From positions 48,174,001-48,238,000 of the forward strand of contig CM060731.1 of NCBI GenBank assembly GCA_030704615.1: a stretch of DNA of 64,000 nt. The letters are read 5' to 3'. The stretch comes from Takakia lepidozioides (Eukaryota; Streptophyta; Takakiopsida; Takakiales; Takakiaceae). Made by a program: the position numbers and the translations under genes. Of the stretch, positions 42,549-52,723 are shown piece after piece (position 1 is the stretch's first letter; every line of letters starts with the position of its first letter). The notes beneath the pieces are model-generated. The model was not told where the DNA came from and ran no database searches. It was given only the letters and a program-made list of their open reading frames with translations.

Positions 42549-43213
42549 ATGGCGGGACTTACAACAATAGCACAGGGCATCACAACGTCCTTGGCATGAG
42601 CGGCATGGCGTGGGTGCCCTCAGATGCAGCTCACAGTAAGGGGCGATCTTGCATGGAGCAACCTCCTCTGTTGCACCAACTGTGCGCCGCCGAGAAGTGG
42701 CTCATCTGGTGGGAGCGACCTCAGGATATGCAGCAGCTACTGCTAGCACCTGTGGTGGAGAGCGGGGTTGGCGCGCTCCACTACGTAGTGAATGCCTGGA
42801 AGTCTAGTACACCACAACACTCTCTCTCTCAACCTGCCCTTAGAAAGAAAACCATTCAAAGTGATCCCTCCCACTGCATTTGTCTCCGCAGCGTTTTTAT
42901 AAATTGGATCCTCCCATGGGCTGCCACAAAATTGCAACAATCCATGTGTCTCTCTTTCATTGTCAGAACCACCAGAACTGCATGGTTGGAGGCGGCTGTT
43001 GAGAAAAGCTCCTCCAGCTCCTGAGAACGCAGTGCACCATCCCCTCTTTGAGAATCTTGGACTGCAGACTGATGTGCAGGGCCCTTCTTCAGATGTGCAA
43101 GCTGTTTCATTGACAGCCCCTGTGGAAGTCGACCCACAAAGCTTCATGCAAAGACAGCCCACCGAATCTTGATTTCCTTTTCGAAACCGACTGTATGGTG
43201 CGGATGCCTTGTT

Positions 43214-43660
43214 TCATTCTTTGAATCTATGTACCTCTTCTTCCTCTTCTTCCAGCACTTGCAGAATTTCACATAAGGCACTTTTGTGCTCCCTTTGGTG
43301 TTGAAATCCTTTTGGAATGTTGAAGTGTCGGTGGAATATCGGTGCCAATGTATGGCCCGTACACAGTTCAGATTTCGTGTCAAAGACTGCTTCCAACACC
43401 TCCCTCAAGGTGAGACCAACCCTGCCCTGAAACGCGAGGACAGCCTCAGCTTCGTCTGATATGAAGTAGACTTTTGACATGTAAAAAGGAGAATCAACAC
43501 CCTCCTCCAGCCGTGCCTACTGCAATGTAATCACAATGTAGTCACAGACACCAACATTCTCTCCTTCGCCACGCATCTTCGCATAGTTCACCATCGGCTA
43601 GGGAGTTGAGCCAGCATTGGAGGATTCATAGTTGGGAGGCATCCGTTTCTTTGCCGCCAT
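43214..43660 (-). pseudogene. Interrupted upstream ORF in second gypsy unit (captured gene fragment?)
   Basis: From ATG at 43660 (MAAKKRMPPNYE) one frame runs 148 codons to a stop at 43214, broken only by TAG at 43598-43600 and 43517-43519. Readable blocks are YAKMRGEGENVGVCDYIVIT, SKVYFISDEAEAVLAFQGRV and LREVLEAVFDTKSELCTGH, then a run of glutamates. I do not recognise the family. It differs from the extra ORF of the first unit, yet sits in a similar place on the same strand. A former cellular coding sequence carried in the element leader is the likeliest reading. Confidence 0.5.
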
Positions 43661-44204
43661 GATCTTATATGCTTGTCTTTTCCTTAGCTCCTACTCGTAG
43701 CCGATGTCGAGAAGGCCAGGTCAGGTTCTGCTACGTGCTCACGATAGCCGGATCTCTGATCGTCAAAACAGATTGCTTTGCTCGGCCCTCAGTCCGTTAG
43801 TTGCGTAGGATATCACACTGCGAAGTCATCAACGTAATTCCTGCCCATCATCTGGCAGTAAACTACTTCTCCCGCAGGCCCTGCCTTGTACAATCGTAAT
43901 CATGAATGCCAATGACGACACAGTGTCTATAGCCGCACCCCAGCAAGCTGTTTTCCCCCGTGAGTTCATAAGTTGCTAAGTGGTGATCACAAGTAGAGCG
44001 GCAGCTCCGCCTCTCCTCATAGGCTCAAATCATCAAAAAACAAACAGATGGCATCGTCTCGCCCCACCTACACTTGCACACCCTTCCAAGCATTGCTCAC
44101 CTTCTTTCAACAAATCGCTTCTCTCACTTTTAAAACAAAAACCACAAGTGCTAAAACTAAACTCACCTCTGGCACTCACAGATGCAAGCCTCATCTCTCT
44201 CGAG

Positions 44205-44552
44205 TGATAAGAAAGAACTAAACTCCAATAACAAGAGAAACACAAACCAACACCATCACTCTTTAAAATAGAAGTCGAGCCAGGGGCACCCCAAGCTATG
44301 GGGACTCCACCCCACAACAACCTATCCTCCCATCATAAACACACTCAGTTCTAAACGCATGTAGGAGCTCGGTCGCGCAGACTCAACTCGAGAGAGATGA
44401 GCTGCGCGACTGACGCTCTCGTGAAGATAAGACGGTTCAGGTGTCAAACTAAACTTGACACCTGATTTAACACTTGACCTAAATCCAAGTATTAAATACA
44501 AATAACTAGCTTTATTCTAGTTAGTTTCACACTGTGCTTATTTAACTTGACA
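44205..44552. repeat. S block, right copy (candidate LTR)
   Basis: It differs from 28463-28810 at about four positions. It ends at CA (44552) directly before the AGTT duplication and the resumed host LTR. Confidence 0.87.
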
Positions 44553-44651
44553 AGTTCTAATCGCGACATAGCAATTCAATTGTGTGCTTTCCCCAGCGAA
44601 CCTTAGAACTAATTGATCATCTGTTAGGATTGATTCTAGTTTTATTCTACA
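44553..44651 (+). repeat. 5' LTR of the outer element, second part
   Basis: It begins with the duplicated AGTT, continues CTAATCGCGACATAGC as in the 3' LTR and ends TTATTCTACA. Confidence 0.93.
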
Positions 44652-44657
44652 TCTTTT

Positions 44658-44675
44658 TGGCGCCGCTGCCGGGGA
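44658..44675 (+). promoter_or_regulatory. Primer binding site, tRNA-Asp type
   Basis: TGGCGCCGCTGCCGGGGA lies six bases after the LTR end. It matches 17 of 18 bases of the complement of plant tRNA-Asp(GTC) 3' end, the primer used by many plant Ty3/gypsy (Athila/Tat-type) and related non-autonomous elements. Confidence 0.88.
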
Positions 44676-44880
44676 AAAGCCAATCGAGTGGGCTATTTTA
44701 GAACATTATATTATTGGTAAAAAAAATGTTGGATCAAAAGAGAAACTGAATTATGAAGCTTGTGAGGTTAGGGCTTTAAAAAAAAAATTGTCGGGGATTT
44801 TGTGTTTTTAGACTTTTGTTTTTCTTTGGTTTCAATTTTTCAATTTTCTTGGATGTGAAACAATTACATACCAATTCGAG

Positions 44881-45867
44881 ATGGAGCAATTTGTTTCTAC
44901 AACCCCTAGGGAAGCATATCTTTATAATTATTATGTGAACTTTCAAAGTGTGATTCAGCAACTTCAAAGAGAGAATTGTGGTCTTCATAGTGAAGTAAAT
45001 AGGTTGCGAGAGGAAAACTTAAATCTTTCACGGTCTGTAGAGGTAAATTCCTGGATGACACCTATTGAGACAGATCTTGCACTTCGAATTGGTGATTTAG
45101 GCATGGATATTTTGAACTTGGAGGCCAAACTCAAAGAGTTGGAGGGAAGGAATCATGATCTGACTGTTCAATTGAATTTGGCTCAAACGACAAATTTGGA
45201 AGAGATTCGGACAAAAGATCTTGAAGCCGAAGCTTTGCTGCAAAGAAATGAGGAGCATTTTCAAAGTGAGATTTTGACCTTGAAGGCAAAGTTAGATACA
45301 ATCTCAATCAAGAAGGAGAAATCATTACTGGACAATGAAATTTTGCAAGAAGAAAATCAACTCTTATACATGAAGGTGCAATTTCTTGATGATCAAGTTG
45401 TCACTCTCTTATCTCAGAAAGTAAGTTTTGAGCAAGATAATGCAATGACTATTCGACAATGTAAAGAAATTGCTTTGGAGGTCGTGCAAATAAGGGACCA
45501 ATTCACTCAATTGAGGAATTCGTAAGAAAACACAAATTTTGAGGCAAAGCTAAATTCTTGCAATTATAAAAAATCGCAAATTTCTTTGGAGGAGATCAAT
45601 TTGGATGTGTGTTCAAATTTTGATACATTGAAGGCCATTGAGGAAAACTCAAGTTGGAATGGTGATTGTGACAAATTGCTATTGTGCTTACAAACAACAA
45701 TGCAAGTGTATTACCATGGAGGTGATGATATTTTCATTTCTTTTGAAATTGATACAATTGTGAAAGTCAGGATCACAAAGAAGACCAAGAAAATGGTTAA
45801 TAATTATCTCATGATTGAAGAACAATTGGACCTTTTGGATGGATATAAGGCCAATATTGCAAAGTGA
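44881..45867 (+). pseudogene. Coiled-coil ORF of the non-autonomous LTR element
   Basis: An ATG frame of 214 codons (44881-45525) ends at TAA. The same frame then continues to 45867. The first part is strongly heptad-like (QQLQRENCGLHSEVNRLREE, LNLEAKLKELEGRNHDLTVQ, LTLKAKLDTISIKKEKSLLD), predicting a long coiled coil. There is no zinc knuckle, protease or polymerase motif. It could be a diverged gag-like particle protein or an unrelated cargo. Base composition is AT-rich, unlike the nested GC-richer gypsy element. Confidence 0.6.
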
Positions 45868-46941
45868 TGATAGTGAATAATTTACAACCAATTGATATAT
45901 CTAATAGCATCATTGATTGTGAAGGACTATGTGTTATAAATCAGCCAAAAAAGTTGGAAGCTGATTTTTTCCAACAGACTTTCATTATGAGACACTTTTT
46001 CAAGAGTTTCTAATTTCTTTTTACAGATGATATTTCAATTTGGGAAATTGAGAACCAAGATAATTTGGACAATTATAAAGTTTCAACGGGATATCAAGAT
46101 TTTGGTGGACTATCCGAGTCTATTGGATGCACAATTGGTGAAGCAACCTGATCGGACAATTGAAGAAAGAGCTTAGCTGGTTTCATGTATGCGGTACATT
46201 TCAAATTTCGAATAATGATCAACAAAAGGTTCACAGTTTTGGATTAGCTGTGATGATACAATCAACAAATGGTGATGCGGTCTTCTCTGAAAACAATTGG
46301 ATTCCTAGTCTACAAGATCATGAAATTGCTTCGGAGTTCATCTCAACATTTAAGAAGGAGCTTGGTGCTAAACATTCATTCGATACTATATCGCTAATTC
46401 CTTCAAGAGATAATCCAATTAATTTTTAAAAAAAATATCTTCATATAAGACATTTTATAAATTGGCAACGATGGAGCTCAAGTATTTGGGATCCTGGAAG
46501 GAAGTGTTTTGGAGTGTAAGGACTTCAAGTCGTGCTTACTATATAAGCATAGGACAATATACCCCACAATACATCCGTAGAAAGTGCGAGGACGCACATA
46601 GATAAGTGTAGGAGTATGTCATGTATGTAATGGTGAAGAAGCTTGGAGGTGATGTAGTTCATAAGAAAAATAGAGTGATTCTACAAGAGTATATAGTTTG
46701 AAATATGAGTAGGGCTCTTTATTAGTTTCTTCTGAAATTATTATCAACAATTTTTTTTTAAAAAATCTTAAGGAAAATGGTGGAGACATTATGATGAAGG
46801 AAGAAGACATGTTCATAGCTGAGAAATTTGTGATTGTCAAGACGATGAAGTGGAGGAACCATATGCCAAGAAGATGATGACTTAGTTTTTTTCTTAAGAG
46901 ATAGTGTTTGCAGGGGCGCTGCACAACTAGGAGTATGGCTA
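45868..46941. other. Rest of the internal region of the non-autonomous element
   Basis: It is AT-rich. A short frame (46160-46429, SWFHVCGTFQISNNDQQKVH) may be a decayed continuation of the coding part. No clear polypurine tract stands directly before the 3' LTR; the best candidate is the AGGAGTATGG stretch at about 46929. Confidence 0.4.
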
Positions 46942-47595
46942 TGTAGAATAATAGAAAATTCTTTGTGGAGTAGCATTTAGAATTGGAGTGCAAATGAACA
47001 AGAATTGGATGTGAAATTGCACTATGGGGTTCGATAATTTGATAGAATTGGGTAGGATGCTAGAACGGAAGTAAATTCAGATAATGGGGATGATAATTGG
47101 TAGGAATGGGGTTATTAGGATAGATGTTAGCCCATTGAATCAGTGCTAGGTAGTTATGGTAGTTAGAGTAGGACACTATGAGTTCCGATGTATTCATGGT
47201 CATTCGAGCGAGAGTGTCGAGGCCCTAGCATAGAAGATGCTAGTTTGTCGTTTTCAGTAGCTTAAGTAAGAGATAAGAAGAATATGAGTAGTGTGATGAG
47301 ACAAAGATCTGATGAAAGACTCTGTAAGCTTCATGTTAATGTGATGAGATGTTGGAGTTTAATGAGAAGAATTTTGTGTGAAAGAAAAAGATGAGGATTA
47401 TTTGATGAAGTGTGCAGATCAATACGAGAGGAATTTAATTGAGATGAATATTAAGACATTTATTGTTGGGAGACAATTAGATTTAGATATAGAGTTCTAA
47501 TCGCGACATAGCAATTCAATTGTGTGCTTTCCCCAGCGAACGAACCTTAGAACTAATTGATCATATTTTAAGATTGATTATAGTTTTATTCTACA
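46942..47595 (+). repeat. 3' LTR of the outer element (654 bp)
   Basis: It begins TGTAGAATAA, ends TTATTCTACA and is followed by the ATCCG duplication (47596-47600). Confidence 0.95.
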
Positions 47596-47747
47596 ATCCG
47601 TCCATAGCTGCCACGGACCCTTGCACTTACCGCAGCCGGGTAGGCGGTTCGTTTAGCCCAACCTACACCGCAACTTGCCACGACCCCCTAGGCTAGTATG
47701 CCGTCACCCTGGCCGCGCGCGACCAGGGCTCATCACTATGCAAAGGT

Positions 47748-48160
47748 TGCCTGGAAGAGAAACAACATCGAGGTCAATTTCCTAAAGATGGTGGACAAAG
47801 AGCCACAAGTATATTGGAGATTGTACATTCTGATGTGTGCGGGCCAATGCAAACCACATCACTTGGAAGAGCAAGGTGCTTTGTGACTTTCATTGATAAT
47901 TTGTCAAGAAGGATTGTGGTCAATTTCCTAAGGCAGAAAAGTCAAGTGTTAGAGAAATTCAAGGAGTTCAAAATACTTGCAGAAAAACAAATTGGAAAGC
48001 CTCTTAAGATTTTGAGATCTGACAATGGTGGTGAGTACATCTCAAAGGCTTTCAATCAGTTTTGTCAAGAGAATAGAATAACTCACAACTTACTGTTCCA
48101 TATATACCTGAGCAGAATGGTGTAGCTGAGCGGATGAATAGGCTCGGAGATGTACATGTA
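47748..48160 (+). mobile_element. Ty1/copia integrase fragment
   Basis: In shifting frames the sequence reads FPKDGGQRATSILE, HSDVCGPMQTTSLG, TFIDNLSR, LRSDNGGEYISKAFNQFC and PYIPEQNGVAERMNR. These are the integrase core blocks of copia elements (two Asp and the Glu of the DDE triad). At least two frame changes (near 47815 and 48095) and truncation on both sides mark it as a dead scrap. It abuts the LINE-type fragment that follows. Confidence 0.85.
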
Positions 48161-48164
48161 GCAT

Positions 48165-49516
48165 ATGGAATCTTGACCAAATGTTTCATTCAGCGTCCCT
48201 CATATCTCTTGCGCATTGTTCTACCCAGCCCAGATTTCCTACACCTCTTATTTGAGTTTGATACTACCATGATGACTATCTTTGAGAGATTGTTAGGAGC
48301 AGGAGCTCTGGAGGGTGCTCGAGGACTTTTGCCACGACAGCAAGCCACCCTGCCCGTCTCTTCCGGTGGTGTGGGTCTTTTGTCCACTGCCGCCCCGTCA
48401 GCTTTTCTCGGCGGTTGGGCGTTGGTTGGGCCAGCCTTCGCTTCACGATTTCTCTGTGACCATCGTCCCATCCTTATGGATGCCGTTGCACATGTCGATA
48501 ATGACATTTTACCCTTCTAGCAGCATCTCCGTTCTGCACGAGATCTTCTTTCGGCACCGGCGCGAGCATGTCTACCACCATTTGAGCAGTTGGTTGCTCA
48601 AGGCCTCGACCATCTTCAGGAGTCCATTTTCGAGCGCGTGTACCGTCATTCTTTTTCCGGCATGCTTTCAAGTGTTTTTTCTGAGTTGCATCGAGCCCAA
48701 CTTCTATCATGCGCAGGACCCGGAGCAGGGACATGGTTGACAACACGACCCACTATCGCACCTTTTTGCCTTTCATCCTCTATTTTCACTACTGCGCTCC
48801 GCCTTCGACTCGGTTTGCCTCATCCTTCGGCATTGGGCCTTCAACGCTGCGTCTGTCATCAACCCATCGATGACCTTGCCATCCATCTCCTCCGCTGTCC
48901 ATGTGGTGGTGAGCGCACTGCGTCTCATGATATGGTTCGCGATGCGGTGACATCTATTGCTCGGGAGGCAGGGTATCATGTACTGCGTGAGCAACCACAT
49001 CTACGACCCACGCTCACGTCCCACTCTACACGCCGCCGTGTTGACATCGTCCTATCTAGAGATGGTTTGCGTACCCTAGCGGATGTCGTTCTCGCTGACC
49101 CCACTCGAGCGGATCTGCTATCTCGCGCAGCTACCACACCAGACTCGACAACCACTGTAGCAGCTCAGGTCAAGGAGCGCGACTATAACGATCGCCACCC
49201 CACCGACATATTTCTTCGCAGGCGGTTGAGATATTTGGCTCATTGCACCGGCAGTTCGACGATTTCCTGCGGACATGTGCATATCATGCAACCAAGAGCG
49301 GGTCCATTGGCATCCCACATGCCTCCGTCCTTGTCGCCTACTATTGACAGCATATTTCAGTTGCTTTGCAGAGAGCACAAGCCAAACCTATTTTGCATCG
49401 GGCTGATGTGGCTAGTTCCGCGTCATTTCATCTTCCGCCTATGCCTGATACTTTGCCTATCTCCTTGCCTGATCTCCTCCAGGCTGTTGGCTGCGAGGGT
49501 CGCTTTGCTTGAGTAG
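48165..49516 (+). pseudogene. 3' part of a non-LTR retrotransposon ORF with CCHC knuckle and restriction-like-endonuclease region
   Basis: One frame is open to 49516 apart from TAG at 48518. The blocks are a post-RT SSGGVGLLSTAAPSAFLGGW segment, a CVCHQPIDDLAIHLLRCPC knuckle, HDMVRDAVTSIAREAGYHVL, RRRVDIVLSRDG, LADVVLADPTRADL and AAQVKERDYND. This order, knuckle then His/Asp, then R(P/V)DI, DV and K..Y, is what I expect for the PD-(D/E)XK-like endonuclease region after RT in R2-like or Dualen-like elements. The proline of PD is replaced by valine. The RT domain itself is missing upstream. Confidence 0.65.
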
Positions 49517-49554
49517 CTTACTATAGCTTCTGTTTTCGTCGCTGGTTGAGTAGC

Positions 49555-49557
49555 TTA
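49555..49557 (+). other. TTA target duplication, left of MITE
   Basis: TTA precedes the terminal repeat at 49558 and recurs at 50735-50737. Confidence 0.8.
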
Positions 49558-50734
49558 GGCCCCGGCCGCACCTGCCAGTTAGGAAGTCAATTAGGTTAGC
49601 CAATTGGCGTTAGCGGCACGACGACGGCTGCACCTGCCGATTAGGAAGCCGGTGAGCTAACCGGCTATTAACTGCCGTTAAATCCTGTAACGGGAAGTGG
49701 CTGATATTTAACACCTCCTCCCATGGAGGTGTTAAACCTCGGGCTGTGATTAAAAATCGGGCAGCGCGAGCTCAAGCCATGCATCGCGTTCTTAAAACTC
49801 GTTCCATTACCATAGAGTGCAGTGCTTGGCGCTTGATTGCTTGGCCCTCTTCGCTGTGGCTACTTGGTATTTTTTGAGTGCAGTGCTTCTTTGCTTTTCT
49901 GCGACAAACTTGATACCTTCCTAGCTCTGCATTGTGGCTTTACGCATCTTCCGATTGTGTTCCTTCATCAGGTGGTGACAAATTTGGCACTTTCTAGGTC
50001 CTTTTGGGAGAGAGTGAGTTGAAAGAGAGAGTCTCTCTGAGTTGAATTCCCTGGAATTTTTGAATGTCCACACAACAAAGGTACTTGTGTGCTGAAGGTG
50101 GAAAATCTGATTGCTCAAGTGAAGCTGCAGATATTGAGAAACAGGTGCTATCAATGCTCGTACACAAGGGAGAGCTTCCTAGGCTATGGACTTGCCAGGT
50201 GGAACATCTAGGCTTGTCTTATCTACATATGCGAATGTTGTTAGATCTGAGAAAACTAGTTACCTCCAACCAGACTTGCTTGAATTGCACCGAATAGTAT
50301 CAGGATAACTGCCCAATCAATTCGAACAAAGAGTCCAAGCGAGGGCAGAGCACACCTCCAACGCAATTTCCCCATAACCAATGCAGCAAAAGAAAAAGGC
50401 TTACATTAAATTAAATTCAGCTGCTCCAGACCGTCATATGCGGGGCTCTTGCTTCTTGCCGTCCCAGTGCCTGCAAGAATGAAAGTCACAGATAACAGAG
50501 AAAAAGGATTCTTCCAGATTGTACAACGCCATAGCTCGTGCGCACGGGGAGAGAGAAGAGGGCGATGCCATCGTGCGGGCAGGAAAGGAATTCGGGCAGC
50601 AGCACGGTTTGTTAACTATGTTGCACCAGTTAACTTAACCAGCAGGTGCGGCTGGGGATTAATTAGCTATCAGGCCAGTCACGTAACTGACCGGTTAACT
50701 GTCGGTTACGTAACCGGCAGGAGCGGCCGGGGCC
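49558..50734. mobile_element. PIF/Harbinger-type MITE, 1177 bp
   Basis: The left end reads GGCCCCGGCCGCACCTGCC and the right end, reverse complemented, GGCCCCGGCCGCTCCTGCC. The match extends to 22 of 24 bases. Both ends are flanked by TTA, the three-base target used by PIF/Harbinger. Diverged subterminal copies of the repeat lie at about 49628 and 50640. No transposase is encoded. It inserted in a host sequence with tandem TTACTATAGCTT repeats. Confidence 0.85.
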
Positions 50735-50737
50735 TTA

Positions 50738-51469
50738 CTATAGCTTTTGTTTTCTTCTCTAGCTGAGTAGCTTACTATAGCTTTTTGTTTTCTTCTCTTG
50801 TTTCTTGTTTCCCCCCCCCCCTTTTGGGAACTTCTCATCCTATGTACAATGGGTGAACGTACATAGGATAAGAACCTATTTACATGTACCTCAACTTCTC
50901 ATCCTATGTAGCAGCAAATGAGGCAGAGAGGCAAGTTTTCAATGATCAAAACTCGCATCACTCAATACTTTTGCACTGACTCCAAGATATGGAGGACCCA
51001 GACATCACCCAGACATCAGACACGATAGTCACAAGCATGCGAGAGAAAGTTAAAGGACATTGCAGGACAATCTGTGCAACATTATAAATATAATCTCTTT
51101 CCATGTGGCCTGTGATGACCACCATAAGCCTTTGCCTGATTGGCACTGTGTACATCTCAATATTTACAGCATTACCTCACTTACCTCCTTCGATGGAGGC
51201 TGCACACCACAAAGCCACATTTTCATGGGGGCCAGCAGAGAAGAATGAGGGAGAGACAGAGACCACATGCACCCAGCAACAAAGGAAATGAAGCCATGGT
51301 TCATAAAGATAGTTTCTTAACATTTTGGGGAAGTGGCCAAGTTCTCAGCCGCCTTATGAAATGACATGTCTGTCCCTCTCCCTTCTATCAATCTACAAGG
51401 AGTATAATGGATACATCTGTATTGTGCGCATCCACAGTAGGAAACGCTATGTGGTGGAGGAATGGTTAA
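50738..51469. other. Intergenic region downstream of the Myb gene
   Basis: It contains a poly-C run (about 50810-50822), short repeats of TTACTATAGCTTTT and of CTTCTCATCCTATGTA, and probably the 3' untranslated region of the minus-strand Myb gene. No other gene is seen. Confidence 0.4.
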
Positions 51470-52723
51470 CTATTCACAGTCATCTCTCATGATACCTTCA
51501 TACTTCTCTAAATTGCGCCATTTGTCCTTCAGATCGACCTCAGTACGTTTTTGAAATACAGCAGAGTTTTTGTGGAGAATCACCTTCCAACAACCCTTGC
51601 CATACTTCTGGACTTCTCTCTTGAGAACGTCAACTTCCTCATCAGACCACCTGATACGTTTCCGTCTCTCTTGCTGGCCCCTTGGAGCTGACATTGCTGG
51701 TCCATTTTCAGTAACTGATGGCATCCGTAAAGGGCTCTTGACGACTGGCAAGCGCACCCGTCTTGACGCAGATGGAGAATTGTATGCGGGGCTCTCGGCT
51801 CTCTCATTGTCGTTCCATTCATGAGCTTGTGCGGAGGGGTGAGGATCCAGAAGGCTACGTTTAGCACTTGGTCCAACAGTTTGTTCTCCTCTGTATGTGC
51901 CTGGCAAAACCTGAGCAGCACCATCCAATTTTTCCAAGATTGCAGGAAGTGGGTCCTTCACACTCGACCGAAGCTGGGCACAGCTCTCTAGCAATCCTCG
52001 TCTCCCTCGCTCCAATTCCTGACCAGCCGCATTCATAGAGGAGATGTCAACCTCCCCTTCGGGATTGTACACTCCTCTGGCCACGCCCATCTCAATTTTC
52101 TGAAGGAACACGGTTCCAATCTCTGTCCATGCTTTATCAATAAAATCTCTTAGTCTGCGTTCAACTTCGCTCTGTTTGCCAATACCATCTACTTCCTGGG
52201 GTGCCTCTGCGTCAGCTAGTCCCTGTCGAAGCTCGTCCATCACCTCCTTCGTTAACTTCATGAGACTATTATGCTTACTTTCTACATGTTCTCCATCAAT
52301 TTGGTCCTTATCCCCTCGTCTCCCAGCCCCCGTCTGCCCTGGTTCTCCACGAGAGGCCTTCACTCGTTTTCTTCTCCTTTCCTTATCACCGAAGACGGTA
52401 CCATTTTCTCTGTCTCTCCCTGATTCTAGAAGTTCCAAAAGCCCCTCAAGAGTGTTTAGGGCTTTGTGCAAATCCAATCCTTTGGAAACTTGGCCGGATA
52501 GATCCTTCAGTAATACCATCTGCTTCAGCCGCGGAGCGTCGTTAGGGAAGGACAGGGCATCCATCAACGCCTTCATCACTCTTGCGTTCGAGGAGAACTT
52601 GAGCACATATTCCCATATCCAAGCCCTAATGAATTCCTCGCGTTGTATGTCGTCCTTCGTCAGCTTTCTGTGTGCTGAGATGTCCGAACTCTGCCCACCT
52701 GCCATCACTGTCCTCTCATGCAT
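51470..52723 (-). CDS. Telomere-repeat-binding-factor-like protein with C-terminal telobox Myb domain
   Basis: A single open frame begins at the first ATG (52723; the next, MAGG, is six codons on) and codes for about 417 residues. The N-terminal half is helical and Leu/Arg-rich (AWIWEYVLKFSSNARVMKAL, LNTLEGLLELLESG), followed by a nuclear-localisation-like KERRRKRVK and an acidic/helical middle. The C-terminus is a Myb/SANT domain with three spaced tryptophans (IRWSDEEVDVLKREV, GCWKVIL, DKWRNL). It includes the telobox signature VDLKDKWRN that binds telomeric TTAGGG/TTTAGGG repeats. The C-terminal Myb position resembles plant TRFL/hTRF layout and not the N-terminal Myb of TRB proteins. A nuclear, telomere- or telobox-promoter-binding role is expected from the family. 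Confidence 0.85.
   Translation of the reverse strand: MHERTVMAGGQSSDISAHRKLTKDDIQREEFIRAWIWEYVLKFSSNARVMKALMDALSFPNDAPRLKQMVLLKDLSGQVSKGLDLHKALNTLEGLLELLESGRDRENGTVFGDKERRRKRVKASRGEPGQTGAGRRGDKDQIDGEHVESKHNSLMKLTKEVMDELRQGLADAEAPQEVDGIGKQSEVERRLRDFIDKAWTEIGTVFLQKIEMGVARGVYNPEGEVDISSMNAAGQELERGRRGLLESCAQLRSSVKDPLPAILEKLDGAAQVLPGTYRGEQTVGPSAKRSLLDPHPSAQAHEWNDNERAESPAYNSPSASRRVRLPVVKSPLRMPSVTENGPAMSAPRGQQERRKRIRWSDEEVDVLKREVQKYGKGCWKVILHKNSAVFQKRTEVDLKDKWRNLEKYEGIMRDDCE

Larger units (their letters stand above)
42329..44204. other. Leader-like sequence of the second gypsy unit
   Basis: Apart from the GA repeat and the interrupted minus-strand ORF at 43660-43214, I see ORFs without motifs. It shares only CTCGAGAGAGAT next to the S block with the other leader (38129-40045). 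Confidence 0.4.
28377..44552 (-). mobile_element. Nested Ty3/gypsy composite carrying a DNA methyltransferase and a PHD finger
   Basis: The insert starts TG (28377), ends CA (44552) and is bounded by the four-base duplication AGTT (28373-28376, 44553-44556) inside the host LTR. A 348-base block (S) lies at both ends (28463-28810 and 44205-44552, about 99% identical by eye), as expected of an LTR pair. A third, more diverged copy is at 40046-40402. On the minus strand the order is: a truncated gag unit (42328-40403), S, a full gag-pol unit (38128-29157), a purine tract and terminal repeats. It looks like two tandem units sharing a middle LTR. The exact LTR limits are unresolved because an extra 86-base repeat (R) flanks the left S. 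Confidence 0.8.
27814..47595 (+). mobile_element. Non-autonomous LTR retrotransposon (LARD-like), split by a nested insertion
   Basis: LTRs begin TGTAGAATAA and end TTATTCTACA (perfect inverted ten-mers). They are 654 bp (3' LTR) and about 658 bp (5' LTR in two pieces, 27814-28376 and 44557-44651). A five-base target duplication, ATCCG, flanks the whole. By eye the LTRs differ at roughly 2% of positions plus a few short indels. The internal part (44652-46941) has a tRNA-Asp-type primer binding site and coiled-coil ORFs but no protease, reverse transcriptase or integrase, so movement needed an autonomous partner. Without the nested insertion the element would be about 3.6 kb. Confidence 0.93.

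Noticed and set aside
47600-47760. tRNA gene near TTCGTTTAGCCC
   Set aside because: I could not fold a cloverleaf with A and B boxes at proper spacing. No tRNA or rRNA gene was found anywhere in the window.
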